Assembly (NCBI RefSeq): GCF_024138125.1
Contig: NZ_CP099993.1
Span: 2,604,001 to 2,668,000, forward strand
Direction of reading: 5' to 3'
From: Halorussus salilacus
Lineage (GTDB): Archaea > Halobacteriota > Halobacteria > Halobacteriales > Haladaptataceae
DNA length: 64,000 nucleotides
Shown: positions 15,081 through 23,881 of the stretch, piece by piece
Numbering within the stretch: position 1 is the stretch's first letter
Layout of the letters: each line of letters starts with the position of its first letter
Program-made: the position numbers and the translations under genes
Notes under the pieces: model-generated
The model's input: the letters and a program-made list of their open reading frames with translations, nothing else
Databases searched by the model: none
Told to the model about the DNA's origin: nothing

Positions 15081-15224
15081 CTCCGTGGATAGCACTCCAG
15101 TTCTCCGCAGTCAGCGTCCCAACCCCCCTGCAGACACCCGGCTCGATACGTCAAGAGCGACCGAAACCCGAGTCGCATGCTCCCAACGTGAGCCTTTAGT
15201 CGCCCCGCGCACTTCGAACACGGT

Positions 15225-16490
15225 ATGAGTCAACTCGCGGCACGGGAGCCGGACGTGACGAGCTTCGAGGCCACGGTCGAAGACGCGACCGACGAGTACG
15301 TCGTCCTCGACGAGACGTACTTCTACGCCGAGAGCGGCGGCCAGCCCGCAGACCGCGGGACGCTGGGCGGAATCGCGGTCGAGGGGGTCGAGAAGCGCGA
15401 GGACGGTGAAATCGTCCACCGACTCGCCGACGACCCGGGGGACGATTCCGATTTCGCCTCAGACTTCGGGGTCGGCGAGACGGTTCGCGCCGAGATAGAC
15501 GACGACTTCCGGACCTACTGCATGCGCGCTCACACCGCGAGCCACGTCCTCTACGGCGCGGGCCGGAGAGTGCTTGAGGACCTCGGCTACGGCGGATTCG
15601 ACATCGGCGAGCGGAAGGTCCGGGTCGACTTCACGACCTCGACCGACATCGACGACGCGGTGCTGGCCGAACTGGAGCGGCTCACCAACCGCGCGGTCTG
15701 GGACTCCCTGCCCGTCTCGTGGGAGGAGGTTCCCGAGGAGGAAGCCCGCGAGCGCGACGAAATCGCGTTCAACACCAAGACCGAGGAGGGCGTGATGAGC
15801 GAGTCGGACACCGTCCGCGTGGTGACCGTCGAGGACTGGGACTGGGCGGCCTGTGGGGGCACCCACGTCCGGAACACCCGCGAAATCGGTCCCGTCACGG
15901 TCCTCGACCGCTCGAACCCCGGCGAGGGCCTGACCCGCGTCGAGTTCGCTGTCGGGCCGACCGCCGTCCGCCAGCGCGCTGAGGACGTGCGGGCCGCCCG
16001 CGAGGCCGCCAGGGCGCTCGACGTGGGCGTCGCCGACCTCCCCGACGCCGCCCGCCGGGTGGGCGAGGAGGTCGAGCGCCTCGAATCCGACCTCGCCGAC
16101 GCCAGAGGGGAGGTCCTCGCGGCCAGAATCGCCGACCTCGAAGACGACCCCGTCGAGCGCGACGGCGGCGAGTGGCTGGTCGGGACCGTCTCGGGGTTCG
16201 GCCCGAACGAGGTCGCCGACCCCGCGAAGGAACTGGCTGGCGAGACGGCCGACGCCGAGGAGGGAACCTCGTCGAGCGGTACGCCGGAGGCGTACGACGC
16301 CGTAGTCCTCTCGGGGCGGGACGGCACGACCTTCGTCGTCGCCGCGACCGCGGGCGACCCCGAGGCGGGCGCGGTGGTCGAGGAAGTGACCGACGCCTTC
16401 GGCGGCGGAGGCGGCGGCAGTCCGACCTTCGCACAGGGCGGCGGCCTCGACGCCAGTCCCGAGGAAGTGGTGGCGTTCCTGCGGGAGTAG
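15225..16490 (+). CDS. alaX: Alanyl-tRNA editing protein, AlaX long form
   Basis: A 421-residue free-standing editing protein that hydrolyses mischarged Ser-tRNA(Ala) (and Gly-tRNA). The editing core has the zinc-binding HTASHVL (HxxxH) and CGGTHVRNT (CxxxH) motifs, as in the editing domain of AlaRS. After a helical segment (about residues 250-310) comes a DHHA1-like C-terminus ending GGGGGGSPTFAQGG, the glycine motif shared with AlaRS C-Ala. Length and order match AlaX-L. It has no aminoacylation domain. An acidic linker (AEEGTSSSGTPEAYD) precedes DHHA1. Confidence 0.9.
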   Translation: MSQLAAREPDVTSFEATVEDATDEYVVLDETYFYAESGGQPADRGTLGGIAVEGVEKREDGEIVHRLADDPGDDSDFASDFGVGETVRAEIDDDFRTYCMRAHTASHVLYGAGRRVLEDLGYGGFDIGERKVRVDFTTSTDIDDAVLAELERLTNRAVWDSLPVSWEEVPEEEARERDEIAFNTKTEEGVMSESDTVRVVTVEDWDWAACGGTHVRNTREIGPVTVLDRSNPGEGLTRVEFAVGPTAVRQRAEDVRAAREAARALDVGVADLPDAARRVGEEVERLESDLADARGEVLAARIADLEDDPVERDGGEWLVGTVSGFGPNEVADPAKELAGETADAEEGTSSSGTPEAYDAVVLSGRDGTTFVVAATAGDPEAGAVVEEVTDAFGGGGGGSPTFAQGGGLDASPEEVVAFLRE

Positions 16491-16508
16491 GAGGGGAGCG
16501 GAGGACTC

Positions 16509-17801
16509 TCAGTCCCCGGAACTGGCGCTCGGACCCAGCGCGATCTCCTCGCGGTACCGCGCCACGATTCCGACGGTCGCGACCGCCGCCAGTAGCGCGA
16601 CCGCGCCGACGAGTCCGAACGCCTCCGAGTAGCCGGTCGACTCGATGAGCGCGCCGAACAGCGGCGGCGCGACGGTGTTGCCGACCATGATGCCGATGGT
16701 GAGCACCGCGAAGTTCCGCCCGATGTCGGTCCGCGTCGAGAGCACGTCGGCAAGCTTGTCGCGGGCGGGCCCGCCCAGACTCCCGGCGCTCCCCGCCAGC
16801 ACCGCCACCGGGACGGCCAGTAGCGGCGGAACGGTCATCGAGGCCAGCAGCAGGACGGCCAGCCCGACGAGCACGTACGCGCCAGCGAGTATCGGACCGG
16901 GGCGGAAGCGGTCGGCCAGCGTCCCGCCGACGAGGATGAGGCCCGCGCCCGCGACGAACATCGCGGTCAGCGTGAGGCTCGCCAAATCCGGCGCGACGCC
17001 GTAGCCGTCCTCCAACAGGACCGCGACGTAGGAGGTGATGCCCCAGAACGCGGTCGAGGCGATGAGCGCGACCACGCCCAGCGCGAGTATGGAGGGGGCG
17101 CGAGCCAGCGCGCGAAGCTCCGCGAGCGCGCGTTCGATTCGAGAGGACGCGCTCGCCCGGTCGTCGTCCCCGGCGGCCTCGCCGAGGTTCGGCCGGGTCA
17201 CCTCGTCGTCGACGTGCCGCCAGAGGACGTAGCACGCGGCGACGCCGTAGATCGCGCCGACCGCGGCGATCAGCCCGAAGGCGTGACGCCACGAGGTTCC
17301 CGAAAGCGCGGTGACCCCGAGTATCACGACCGGCGGCGCGGCGAATCCCAGGTTCCCGGCGAATCCGTGGACGCTGTAGGCCTGCCCGCGGACGTCCTCG
17401 GCGGTCGCGTCCGACAGCAGCGGGAAGTGGGCCGGGTGGTGGCCCGCGATGCCGACCCCGAGGACGACCTGTCCGACGAGGAGCCACTCGAAGGTGGGCG
17501 CGAGCGCCAGAATCGCCGCCCCGACCGCGCCGAGCCCGAGACACAGCCCCAGCGTCAGCGTCCGGTCGTAGTTGTCCGAGAGGTAGCCGTAGGGGAGCTG
17601 GAGCGCCGTGTTGACGAACGCCTGCAGGCCCATGGCGAACCCGAGCGCCGACAGCCCGACCTCGAAGTCGGCCGCGAGGGTGGTGAGGACGGGCGGAAAG
17701 AGCACGAGGTAGAGGTGGTTGATGACGTGCGAGCCGCTGACCAGCCCGACCACGAGGGCGGTCTCGCGGGACGCGTCCGGCAACCGACGGCCCAGATTCA
17801 T
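16509..17801 (-). CDS. Major facilitator superfamily transporter
   Basis: A 430-residue protein with twelve predicted membrane helices in two halves separated by a charged cytoplasmic loop (about residues 190-225). GYLSDNYDRTLTLGLCLGLGAVG is the loop 2-3 motif A of MFS proteins, and GGTLADRFRPGPIL is its counterpart in the second half. It is convergent with alaX (18-base gap) and divergent from the acyl-CoA dehydrogenase. The substrate is unknown; exporters of drugs or organic anions have this shape. Confidence 0.88.
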   Translation of the reverse strand: MNLGRRLPDASRETALVVGLVSGSHVINHLYLVLFPPVLTTLAADFEVGLSALGFAMGLQAFVNTALQLPYGYLSDNYDRTLTLGLCLGLGAVGAAILALAPTFEWLLVGQVVLGVGIAGHHPAHFPLLSDATAEDVRGQAYSVHGFAGNLGFAAPPVVILGVTALSGTSWRHAFGLIAAVGAIYGVAACYVLWRHVDDEVTRPNLGEAAGDDDRASASSRIERALAELRALARAPSILALGVVALIASTAFWGITSYVAVLLEDGYGVAPDLASLTLTAMFVAGAGLILVGGTLADRFRPGPILAGAYVLVGLAVLLLASMTVPPLLAVPVAVLAGSAGSLGGPARDKLADVLSTRTDIGRNFAVLTIGIMVGNTVAPPLFGALIESTGYSEAFGLVGAVALLAAVATVGIVARYREEIALGPSASSGD

Positions 17802-17922
17802 CTACACGTCGATGACGCGGCCGACGAGAAAAGCCTGTTCCAAGCGGAGGCTATGCCCGGTTCGAGCCGGGACCGACCCGGAACAGGCAACTTTTTCCAC
17901 CTCGCCGCCCGAGGGACCGAAC

Positions 17923-19050
17923 ATGAACCTCTCCGACGAGCAACGGGCCATCCGGGACGTGGTCCGGGAGTTCGCAGTCGAGGAGATACGCCCCCGAGCC
18001 GAGGAGACCGACCGCGAGGGACGCTTCCCCGAGGACGTGTGGGACGGCCTCGCCGACCTCGACCTGACGGGCATGACCGTCCCCGAGGAGTACGGCGGCC
18101 TCGACGTCGAACGGCTCACCTACAGCGTCGTCAACGAGGAGGTCGCCTACGGAATGTTGTCGGTCGCGACCGCCCTGTCGGTCCACTGTCTGGCGACCTC
18201 CTGCATCGCGGAGTTCGGCGACGACGACCAGCGCGAACGGTGGCTCCCCGACATGGTCGAGGGCAGGCCGGTCGGCGCGTTCGCGCTCTCGGAACCGCAG
18301 GCCGGGTCGAACCCCGCCGAGATGACGACCGAGGCCCGGAGGGAGGGCGACGAGTACGTCATCGACGGCAAGAAGCAGTGGATCACGAACGGCGACCGCG
18401 CTGGCGTGGTCGTCCTGTTCGCCAAGACCGACCGCGAGGACCCCCGGTCGGTCACGCAGTTCGTGGTTCCCAAGGACGCCGACGGGCTGGAGGTCGGCAA
18501 GAAGGAGGACAAGATGGGCCTCCGGGCCAGCGACACGACCAGCCTCGTCTTCGACGACGTCCGCATCCCCGCCGAAAATCGGCTGACCGAGGAGGGACAG
18601 GGTCTCTCGGCGGCGTTCCACATCCTGACAGGCGGGCGGATCGGCATCGCGAGCCAGTCGGTCGGCCTCGCCCAATCGGCGCTCGACGAAGCCGTGGCGT
18701 ACGCCCACGAGCGCGAGCAGTTCGATAGGCCCATCGCCGACATCCAGACCATCCGCCACAAGGTCGCCGACATGAAGACCCAGTTGGAGGCCGCCCGACT
18801 GCTCACCCGCGACGCCGCCCGGCGGGACGACCGGGGCGAGAACGTCGAGATGGCCGCGAGCATGGCGAAGTACTTCGCCAGCGAGGCCGCGGTCGATATC
18901 GCCAACGAGGCGGTCCAGATCCACGGCGGCTACGGCTACACCACCGACTTCGACGTCGAACGGCTCTATCGCGACTCGAAGATTCTCCCCATCTACGAGG
19001 GCACCTCCGAGATACAGAAGAAGGTCATCGCGCGGAACGTGCTGGAGTGA
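17923..19050 (+). CDS. Acyl-CoA dehydrogenase
   Basis: A 375-residue flavoenzyme that introduces the alpha-beta double bond into acyl-CoA, the first beta-oxidation step. Three domains are recognisable: an N-terminal helical part (LSDEQRAIRDVVREFA), the middle beta domain with FALSEPQAGSNPAEM and KQWITNGDRAGVVVLFAKTD (FAD contacts), and the C-terminal helical domain with VQIHGGYGYTTDFDVERLYRDSKILPIYEGTSEIQK. The frame is open upstream to 17719, but ATG 17923 matches the family start. A second member lies at 51844-52995. Chain-length preference cannot be read from the sequence. Confidence 0.92.
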   Translation: MNLSDEQRAIRDVVREFAVEEIRPRAEETDREGRFPEDVWDGLADLDLTGMTVPEEYGGLDVERLTYSVVNEEVAYGMLSVATALSVHCLATSCIAEFGDDDQRERWLPDMVEGRPVGAFALSEPQAGSNPAEMTTEARREGDEYVIDGKKQWITNGDRAGVVVLFAKTDREDPRSVTQFVVPKDADGLEVGKKEDKMGLRASDTTSLVFDDVRIPAENRLTEEGQGLSAAFHILTGGRIGIASQSVGLAQSALDEAVAYAHEREQFDRPIADIQTIRHKVADMKTQLEAARLLTRDAARRDDRGENVEMAASMAKYFASEAAVDIANEAVQIHGGYGYTTDFDVERLYRDSKILPIYEGTSEIQKKVIARNVLE

Positions 19051-19110
19051 CCCGACGCTCCGGTCTGACCCCTACACTTATCGTTCTCGACTGAAACGGT
19101 GGTGAACGAG

Positions 19111-19518
19111 ATGGTGGTCTCCGAGGAGTCGACGCTCGTGGACTTCGACGCCGACGCGGCGCTCGCGGCGGCCCGCGACGCGGGCGAGGGGTCCGTCCAC
19201 CTCTGCGTCGAGTACACGGTCGAGGAGTTCCGGACGCTGTACGCCGACGAGACGACGGTGGCGCTGTACGCTGGCGACCGCGCGGAGATGGACGCCCACT
19301 TCGAGGAGGTCCACTCGTACGTCCACATCGACTTCACGGAGAAGGACCTCTTCGGCGAGATATTCCGCGCCGCGGGGGAGGTCCGGTCGTTCGTCACGTT
19401 CATGGAGAACGCCGCGCTCGTCCGGGCCATCGTCGGCCAGCAGGGGCTGTTCCTCTCGGCCGACCCCGACGCCGACGTGACCGGAATCGTCGAGGCCGTC
19501 GAGTCGGAGCTGGAGTGA
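19111..19518 (+). CDS. Haloarchaeal protein related to the one at 36616-36996 (DUF7522-like)
   Basis: A 135-residue acidic soluble protein. The segment EYTVEEFRTLYAD..., followed by LVRAIVGQQGLFLSAD and a C-terminal helix, aligns by eye with the protein at 36616-36996 (VTYFTDDAQEQLYL..., LTRVIVGERGAFVTTD), so the two look like divergent paralogs. From memory both belong to a haloarchaeal domain of unknown function, DUF7522. In-frame GTG codons at 19099 and 19102 are alternative starts. Its TGA overlaps the GTG of the HAD gene, indicating one transcript. Confidence 0.65.
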   Translation: MVVSEESTLVDFDADAALAAARDAGEGSVHLCVEYTVEEFRTLYADETTVALYAGDRAEMDAHFEEVHSYVHIDFTEKDLFGEIFRAAGEVRSFVTFMENAALVRAIVGQQGLFLSADPDADVTGIVEAVESELE

Positions 19519-20099
19519 CCGACATTCCTTTCTCGTCGCTGACCGTATCGCGAGGCGTGACCCGAGACGACGTAGCCGCGGCCGAATCGGCCGCGGCCGT
19601 GGTGTACGACCTCGACGGGACGCTGGTGGACCTCGTGGTCGACTGGGCGGCCGTCGAGCGCAGGCTGGCCGACCTGCTGGAGCGGGAGGGAATCGACGCC
19701 GACCCCCTGAGCGCGTGGGAGTTGCTCGACGCCGCCGAGGCGGCCGGAGTCGGCGAGGCGGCCGACGACCTCATCGCGGCGGCCGAGCGCGACGGTGCCC
19801 GGGCGTCCGACCGACTCCGCCGTGCCGACGAACTCCTCGCCCGCGAGATTCCGGTGGGCGTCTGCTCGCTCAATCGCGAGGACGCGGTCCGCATCGCGCT
19901 CGACGCCCACGACCTCGCGGCCCACGTCGAGAGCGTCGTGGGCCGGGGGACCGTGCCCGAGCGCAAGCCCCATCCCCGGCCCTTGCTCGCGGCCGTCGAG
20001 GCGTTGGGCGTCGCGCCCGAGGAGGTGGTGTTCGTCGGCGACTCCGCGCGGGACGAAGAGACCGCCGAGCGCGCCGGGACCCGGTTCGAGTGGGTCTGA
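19515..20099 (+). CDS. HAD-superfamily phosphatase
   Basis: A 194-residue hydrolase. Motif I is DLDGTLVDL (the first Asp is the nucleophile). A helical cap follows (about residues 45-95), then motif II (VGVCSLNRED), a Lys in ERKPHPRP (motif III) and motif IV GDSARDEETAERAG. This is the phosphoglycolate phosphatase-like subgroup with a small cap; the substrate is unknown. It starts with GTG 19515, four bases inside the preceding gene. An 11-bp DNA palindrome (19575-19597) encodes an Ala-rich stretch just before motif I. Confidence 0.85.
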   Translation: MTDIPFSSLTVSRGVTRDDVAAAESAAAVVYDLDGTLVDLVVDWAAVERRLADLLEREGIDADPLSAWELLDAAEAAGVGEAADDLIAAAERDGARASDRLRRADELLAREIPVGVCSLNREDAVRIALDAHDLAAHVESVVGRGTVPERKPHPRPLLAAVEALGVAPEEVVFVGDSARDEETAERAGTRFEWV

Positions 20100-20693
20100 T
20101 CACTCCTCTCGGGCGAAGTTCCCCAGCAGGCGGTCGCCGAACGCCAGCACCAGCAACGCCCCGACCAGATTGAAGACGAGGTCGAGCGCGGTGTCCCGTC
20201 TGCTGTAGGGCACGAGCAGGGGTTCGATGCCGAGTCGCCTGCACACCGCGTGGATGGCGTACTCCAGCAGTTCCCAGATGATTCCGCCCACCACGACGAG
20301 ACCGAGGACGCGCGGGCGCGGGTCGCGCCCGCGCCGCCGCGCCGCGGCGTGGGCAACCCCGCCGAGGATGCTCGCCGACATGGTGTGAGTGACGTGGTCC
20401 CACCAGCCCTCGCGGTCGTAGGGGCCGAGCATCCCGACCGCGTGGGCGAGCATCGCGACGCCAGCATAGAGGCGTTGCCACGGCCGGAACTCGACGCCGT
20501 ACCGGCGCTCGACGAGGCCGGGCAGGTAGGTGACCGCGAGCGTGACGACGGCGTTGACGATAGCGCCGGGGTTCCGCTGGCGAATCCCGGCGACGAACAC
20601 GCCGACGATGGCGTGTCTGATACCCCGCTCGACCGTCCGCGCCGCCGACGCCCACGCGGTCTCGCGGCGCGCGGTCTCCTCCGTTCGTGTCAT
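20100..20693 (-). CDS. Haloarchaeal membrane protein, DUF2238/YjdF-like
   Basis: A 197-residue integral membrane protein with five or six hydrophobic segments. LGPYDREGWWDHVTHTMSASILGG and GGIIWELLEYAIHAV carry the Asp-His and Glu-Tyr residues typical of the YjdF/DUF2238 fold, and DTALDLVFNLVGALLV completes it. Function is unknown in the family. It is convergent with the HAD gene, with no gap. A 25-base palindrome (20310-20334) encodes the Arg-rich loop RRRGRDPRPR. Confidence 0.7.
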   Translation of the reverse strand: MTRTEETARRETAWASAARTVERGIRHAIVGVFVAGIRQRNPGAIVNAVVTLAVTYLPGLVERRYGVEFRPWQRLYAGVAMLAHAVGMLGPYDREGWWDHVTHTMSASILGGVAHAAARRRGRDPRPRVLGLVVVGGIIWELLEYAIHAVCRRLGIEPLLVPYSRRDTALDLVFNLVGALLVLAFGDRLLGNFAREE

Positions 20694-20766
20694 GTGCGTT
20701 GCTCGACAGTGAGGGGTGCCGGAGGGAAATAGGTTCGTCCCGGTCGTTCGGGGCCGGTCCCGGTCG

Positions 20767-20800
20767 CTCGGGGCCGGTCGCGAACGCGACCGGCCCCGAG
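20767..20800. repeat. Perfect 16-bp palindrome, 2-base loop
   Basis: 20767-20782 is the exact reverse complement of 20785-20800 around AA. It lies in the 190-base gap between two minus-strand membrane-protein genes. It has no T-run, so it is not a typical archaeal terminator. Confidence 0.85.
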
Positions 20801-20885
20801 CAGTCGGTCACTGCGCTGGGGGGCGGGCAGTTGCTCGTTCGCGGGGTCGCGCAACCGTGCGCAGTCGGTTCGCCGCGCGAACCGG

Positions 20886-21125
20886 TCACTCCTGCTCGCG
20901 CCGGGCGTAGAGGAACACCGAGACCGCGACCACGAACCACACCAGCGATCCCACACGAATCGCGAACGACACCCGCGACCCCCACGTCGGGAGCGAGACG
21001 CCGGTGGCCCACGCGAGCAGGGCGACGACCGGTGCGCCGACCACGATGGTGACGACGAAGGTAGTCTGCATCACCCACCCGTAATCGACGCCCTCGGGGT
21101 CGTGGGTCTCGACTGGCTGGGGCAC
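20886..21125 (-). CDS. Small two-helix membrane protein (DUF5822-like)
   Basis: A 79-residue protein with an N-terminal ETHDPEGVDYGWVMQTTFVVTIVVGAP segment entering the first membrane helix, a second helix (VGSLVWFVVAVSVFLYARR) and a positively charged end. From memory this matches the haloarchaeal family DUF5822 of unknown function. It is divergent from panB, with 82 bases between the starts. Confidence 0.65.
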   Translation of the reverse strand: MPQPVETHDPEGVDYGWVMQTTFVVTIVVGAPVVALLAWATGVSLPTWGSRVSFAIRVGSLVWFVVAVSVFLYARREQE

Positions 21126-21207
21126 GTCTGGAACGCCGGACGCTCGGGGCTTAAACGTTGCAGTTCGAACCGAATACGTTTAACCGAGTGCCTGTGACTC
21201 TCATGGC

Positions 21208-22020
21208 ATGACGACCGTTCAGGACCTCGCGGCGAAGGCGGGCGACGAGCGGATAACCATGCTGACCGCGTACGACGCTCCGACCGCCGAGATCGTCGAG
21301 GAGGCGGGCGTGGACGCGATTCTGGTGGGCGATTCGATGGGCAACGCGGTGCTGGGCCACGACTCGACGCTCCCCGTCACCGTCGATGAGGTCCGGAGCC
21401 GGACCGCGGCGGTCGCGCGCGCGACCGACGACGCGCTGGTGGTCGCCGACATGCCGTTCCTGAGCTACGGCGTCGACGAGAGCGACGCCGTGGAGCACTG
21501 CGGCCGGATGCTCAAGGAGGCCGACGCCAACGCCGTGAAACTCGAAAGCGGCCCCCACACCGTCGACCTCACCGAGCGTCTCGTGGACCTCGGGATTCCC
21601 GTGATGGCCCACCTCGGGCTGACGCCCCAGCGCGTCAATCAGCTCGGGGGCTACTTCCGGCAGGGGACCGACGAGGAGAGCGCGACCGAGATGCTCGACC
21701 TCGCGCGGGCCCACGAGGAGGCCGGGGCCTTCTCGCTCGTGCTCGAACACGTCCCCTCGAACGTGGCCCGACAGATAACCGAGGCCCTCGACATCCCGAC
21801 CATCGGCATCGGCGCGGGCCCCGACACCGACGGACAGGTCCTCGTGCTGAACGACGTGTTCGGGATGAGCGACCGGACGCCGCCGTTCTCCGCGCAGTTC
21901 GGCGACGTGAAATCGGAGATGGAGGACGCGGTCGAGGGGTTCCGCGAGGCCGTCGAGTCCGGGGAGTTCCCCGCCGAGGAACACAGCTACGACGAGGACG
22001 CGGTCGAGGACCTCTACTGA
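21208..22020 (+). CDS. panB: 3-methyl-2-oxobutanoate hydroxymethyltransferase
   Basis: A 270-residue TIM-barrel enzyme that transfers a hydroxymethyl group from methylene-tetrahydrofolate or -methanopterin to ketoisovalerate, committing carbon to pantoate and CoA. Motifs: TAYDAPTAEIVEEAGVDAILVGDSMGNAVLGHDSTLPVT (metal-binding Asp at DS), KLESG, MAHLGLTPQ, the catalytic-region LEHVPSNVA and GIGAGPDTDGQVLVLND. Length is normal. An ACGTTTAACC promoter element sits about 30 bases before ATG 21208. No pantoate kinase or phosphopantothenate synthase gene is adjacent. Confidence 0.95.
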   Translation: MTTVQDLAAKAGDERITMLTAYDAPTAEIVEEAGVDAILVGDSMGNAVLGHDSTLPVTVDEVRSRTAAVARATDDALVVADMPFLSYGVDESDAVEHCGRMLKEADANAVKLESGPHTVDLTERLVDLGIPVMAHLGLTPQRVNQLGGYFRQGTDEESATEMLDLARAHEEAGAFSLVLEHVPSNVARQITEALDIPTIGIGAGPDTDGQVLVLNDVFGMSDRTPPFSAQFGDVKSEMEDAVEGFREAVESGEFPAEEHSYDEDAVEDLY

Positions 22021-22117
22021 GTCGCGGGGTTCTCCGGGCGTCGGGCGACGCGTGTTTCGAAGACCGGGAGCGACGGCGACAGCACTCAACTGCGTGTAGA
22101 CCGAAACGGAACAGAGA

Positions 22118-22840
22118 ATGGCCGGGACTCTGATTCAGGCGCTCTCGTACACGATGTTGGCCGTGGTCGCCGCGCTCGTCGGCGGGCTGATCGCCGTCTA
22201 CCGACCGCCGGGGCGGTACATGGAGAGCAACGTGCAACACTTCGCGGCGGGCGTCGTCTTCGCCGCCGTCGCCGCCGAACTCCTTCCGGACGTGCACACG
22301 CGGGCACCGCTCGTGGTCGTCGTCGGGTTCGCGGTCGGCGTCGCCGCCATGCTCGGCTTCCATCGGCTCAGCAAGTACATACAGGCCCAGGGTATCGGCG
22401 GGAAGCTGGCGAGTGCGTCCAGCCTCCTCATCACCGTGAGCATCGACATGGTCATCGACGGCGTCCTCATCGGCGTCGCGTTCTTGGCGGAAGCGGCCAC
22501 CGGAGTGCTCATCGCCGTGGCGCTGGCGATAGAAGTGCTGTTTCTCGGCGTGACTGGCGTCATCGCGCTCCCGGAGAAGATGGGAACGCTCAGGAAGCTC
22601 GCGGTCCCGGCCGGGTTCGGACTCCTGTTGGTCGTCGGCGTGACGGTCGGCGTCCTCGCGCTGGAGGGCGTCACCGGGACGCCAATCGCGCTCATCCTCG
22701 CGTTCGGGTCGGCCGCGCTTCTCTATCTGGTGACCGAGGAGTTGCTCGTGAAGGCTCAGGAGGTGCCCGAAACGCCGACCTCGACGACGCTTTTCTTCGC
22801 GGGGTTCCTCCTCATCTTCCTGCTCGATATGGTACACTGA
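22118..22840 (+). CDS. ZIP-family metal transporter, altered metal site
   Basis: A 240-residue protein with about eight membrane helices and a family-typical HFAAGVVFAAVAAELLPD segment. Where most ZIP proteins have HNxxDG in helix IV, this one reads SIDMVIDGVLIG, with Asp in place of the His, and helix V also lacks the usual HExPH (IEVLFLGVTG). Those positions form the M1/M2 metal sites in studied ZIPs, so metal specificity or even transport may differ. The C-terminus has TEELLVKA. It stands alone between panB and a convergent hydrolase gene. Confidence 0.75.
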   Translation: MAGTLIQALSYTMLAVVAALVGGLIAVYRPPGRYMESNVQHFAAGVVFAAVAAELLPDVHTRAPLVVVVGFAVGVAAMLGFHRLSKYIQAQGIGGKLASASSLLITVSIDMVIDGVLIGVAFLAEAATGVLIAVALAIEVLFLGVTGVIALPEKMGTLRKLAVPAGFGLLLVVGVTVGVLALEGVTGTPIALILAFGSAALLYLVTEELLVKAQEVPETPTSTTLFFAGFLLIFLLDMVH

Positions 22841-22854
22841 ACCCGCGACCGTCT

Positions 22855-23631
22855 CTAGCTCCCGACCTCGTCCAGAAACTCCGAGACGGCGTCGTTGAAT
22901 CTCTCGGGCTCCTCTAGCATCGCGAGGTGGGCCGCGCCCTCTATCTCCCGATACCGACCCCCCGGAATCTCGTCGGCGAGATACTCGTGGTAGTCGGGCG
23001 GCGTCAGCTTGTCGTGTTCGCCCACCACCGCCAAGGTCGGCACGTCCACCTCGTCCAGTCGGTCCCGGAGGTCGAACTCGTGGCAGGACAGGAAGTCCCG
23101 GCGGGTGACTCGCTGGCCGACCTCGTGCATGGCCTCGGTCGAGAGCTCGACGTACCGGGAGTCGGGGTCGTGAAAGAGGCGGTCCTCGCCGTGGAGGAAC
23201 TCGACCGCGCGGTCGAAGTCCGAGTCGAGCCACCCCAGCAGGTCCGACAGCACGGGTAGCTTCGCGCCGGTTCCGGCCAGCACGAGCGCGTCGAGGTCGT
23301 GGTCGCGTTCGATAGCGAACTGGAGCGCGACCGCCCCGCCCAGCGAGTTACCGACCAGCACGCCCGCGTCCGTCTCCTCGGCGACCGCCGCCACGTCGTC
23401 GGCGTACGCCGAGAGCGTCTCCCAGCCGGGGTCGGCGTCGAAGTCCTCCGAGTCGCCGTGGCCGCTGAGGTCGAGCGCGGCGACCGGCCGGTGGCTCGCC
23501 AGCCGACCGAGTTGGGCCTTCCAGACCTCCTTGGTGCCGCCCGAGCCGTGGACGCAGAGGACCCCCGACCCCTCGCCGCCGCGGTCGGCGAGTCGATACG
23601 CGGTCGCCCGCCCGTGGTGCGTGACTTCCAT
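22855..23631 (-). CDS. Alpha/beta-fold hydrolase
   Basis: A 258-residue serine hydrolase. HGSGG at residues 28-32 forms the oxyanion hole, GNSLGG places the nucleophile at Ser96, VVGEHDKLTPPDYH supplies the acid and GAAHLAMLEEP near the end carries the catalytic His. A helical cap lies between about 125 and 190. The substrate is unknown. ATG 23631 is preferred over an upstream GTG-led frame to 23658. It is convergent with the ZIP gene. Confidence 0.88.
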   Translation of the reverse strand: MEVTHHGRATAYRLADRGGEGSGVLCVHGSGGTKEVWKAQLGRLASHRPVAALDLSGHGDSEDFDADPGWETLSAYADDVAAVAEETDAGVLVGNSLGGAVALQFAIERDHDLDALVLAGTGAKLPVLSDLLGWLDSDFDRAVEFLHGEDRLFHDPDSRYVELSTEAMHEVGQRVTRRDFLSCHEFDLRDRLDEVDVPTLAVVGEHDKLTPPDYHEYLADEIPGGRYREIEGAAHLAMLEEPERFNDAVSEFLDEVGS

Positions 23632-23694
23632 GCCTCCGCGTTCGCGTGCGCGGGACAAAAACCTCCCGTAGCGTCGGCCCCCCGGTCTTTCTCG

Positions 23695-23775
23695 TAGCGT
23701 CGACTCTCCCGTAGCGTCGACTCTCCGATAGCGTCGACTCTCCGGTCGCGGTCGGACGCGTCCGACCGCGACCGG
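23695..23775. repeat. 17-bp tandem repeats leading into a 34-base perfect palindrome
   Basis: TAGCGTCGACTCTCC recurs at 23695, 23712 and 23729 (17-base period), with a partial unit at 23669. The last unit runs into 23742-23775, a perfect palindrome of two 17-base arms with no loop. The region lies 100 bases upstream of the heat-shock operon promoter. Confidence 0.85.
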
Positions 23776-23836
23776 TACCGAACCGCAATTCGGCCGGTTT
23801 TCGCGTAACCCGGAGCCGTCTATCGATTACGCTGTA

Positions 23837-23850
23837 GAAAGGTTTAAATA
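23837..23850 (+). promoter_or_regulatory. BRE/TATA promoter of the Hsp20-like/cdc48 operon
   Basis: GAAAGGTTTAAATA combines a purine-rich BRE with a TATA box, the strongest promoter-like sequence in the window. Transcription should start about 25 bases downstream, inside or just after the palindromic operator at 23860-23874 and some 8 bases before the ATG at 23882. Confidence 0.75.
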
Positions 23851-23859
23851 GAAGAATAC

Positions 23860-23874
23860 CTAACCTATAGTTAG
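23860..23874. promoter_or_regulatory. Heat-shock operator of HSR1 type (CTAAC-N5-GTTAG)
   Basis: The sequence CTAAC-CTATA-GTTAG lies between the TATA box and the start codon, at the expected transcription start. In Archaeoglobus fulgidus the heat-shock repressor HSR1 is reported to bind CTAAC-N5-GTTAG in front of an operon of HSR1, cdc48 and hsp20. The identical half-sites, identical spacing and same downstream genes make this a likely heat-shock operator. The regulator gene is not in this operon. Confidence 0.75.
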
Positions 23875-23881
23875 GATTGAA

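Noticed and set aside
14607-15178. Overlapping frames of 110-169 codons in both directions between the aminotransferase and AlaX genes
   Set aside because: They consist of translated 16-bp repeats and palindromes (Arg/Gly/Ala/Val repeats) and have no domain-like sequence.
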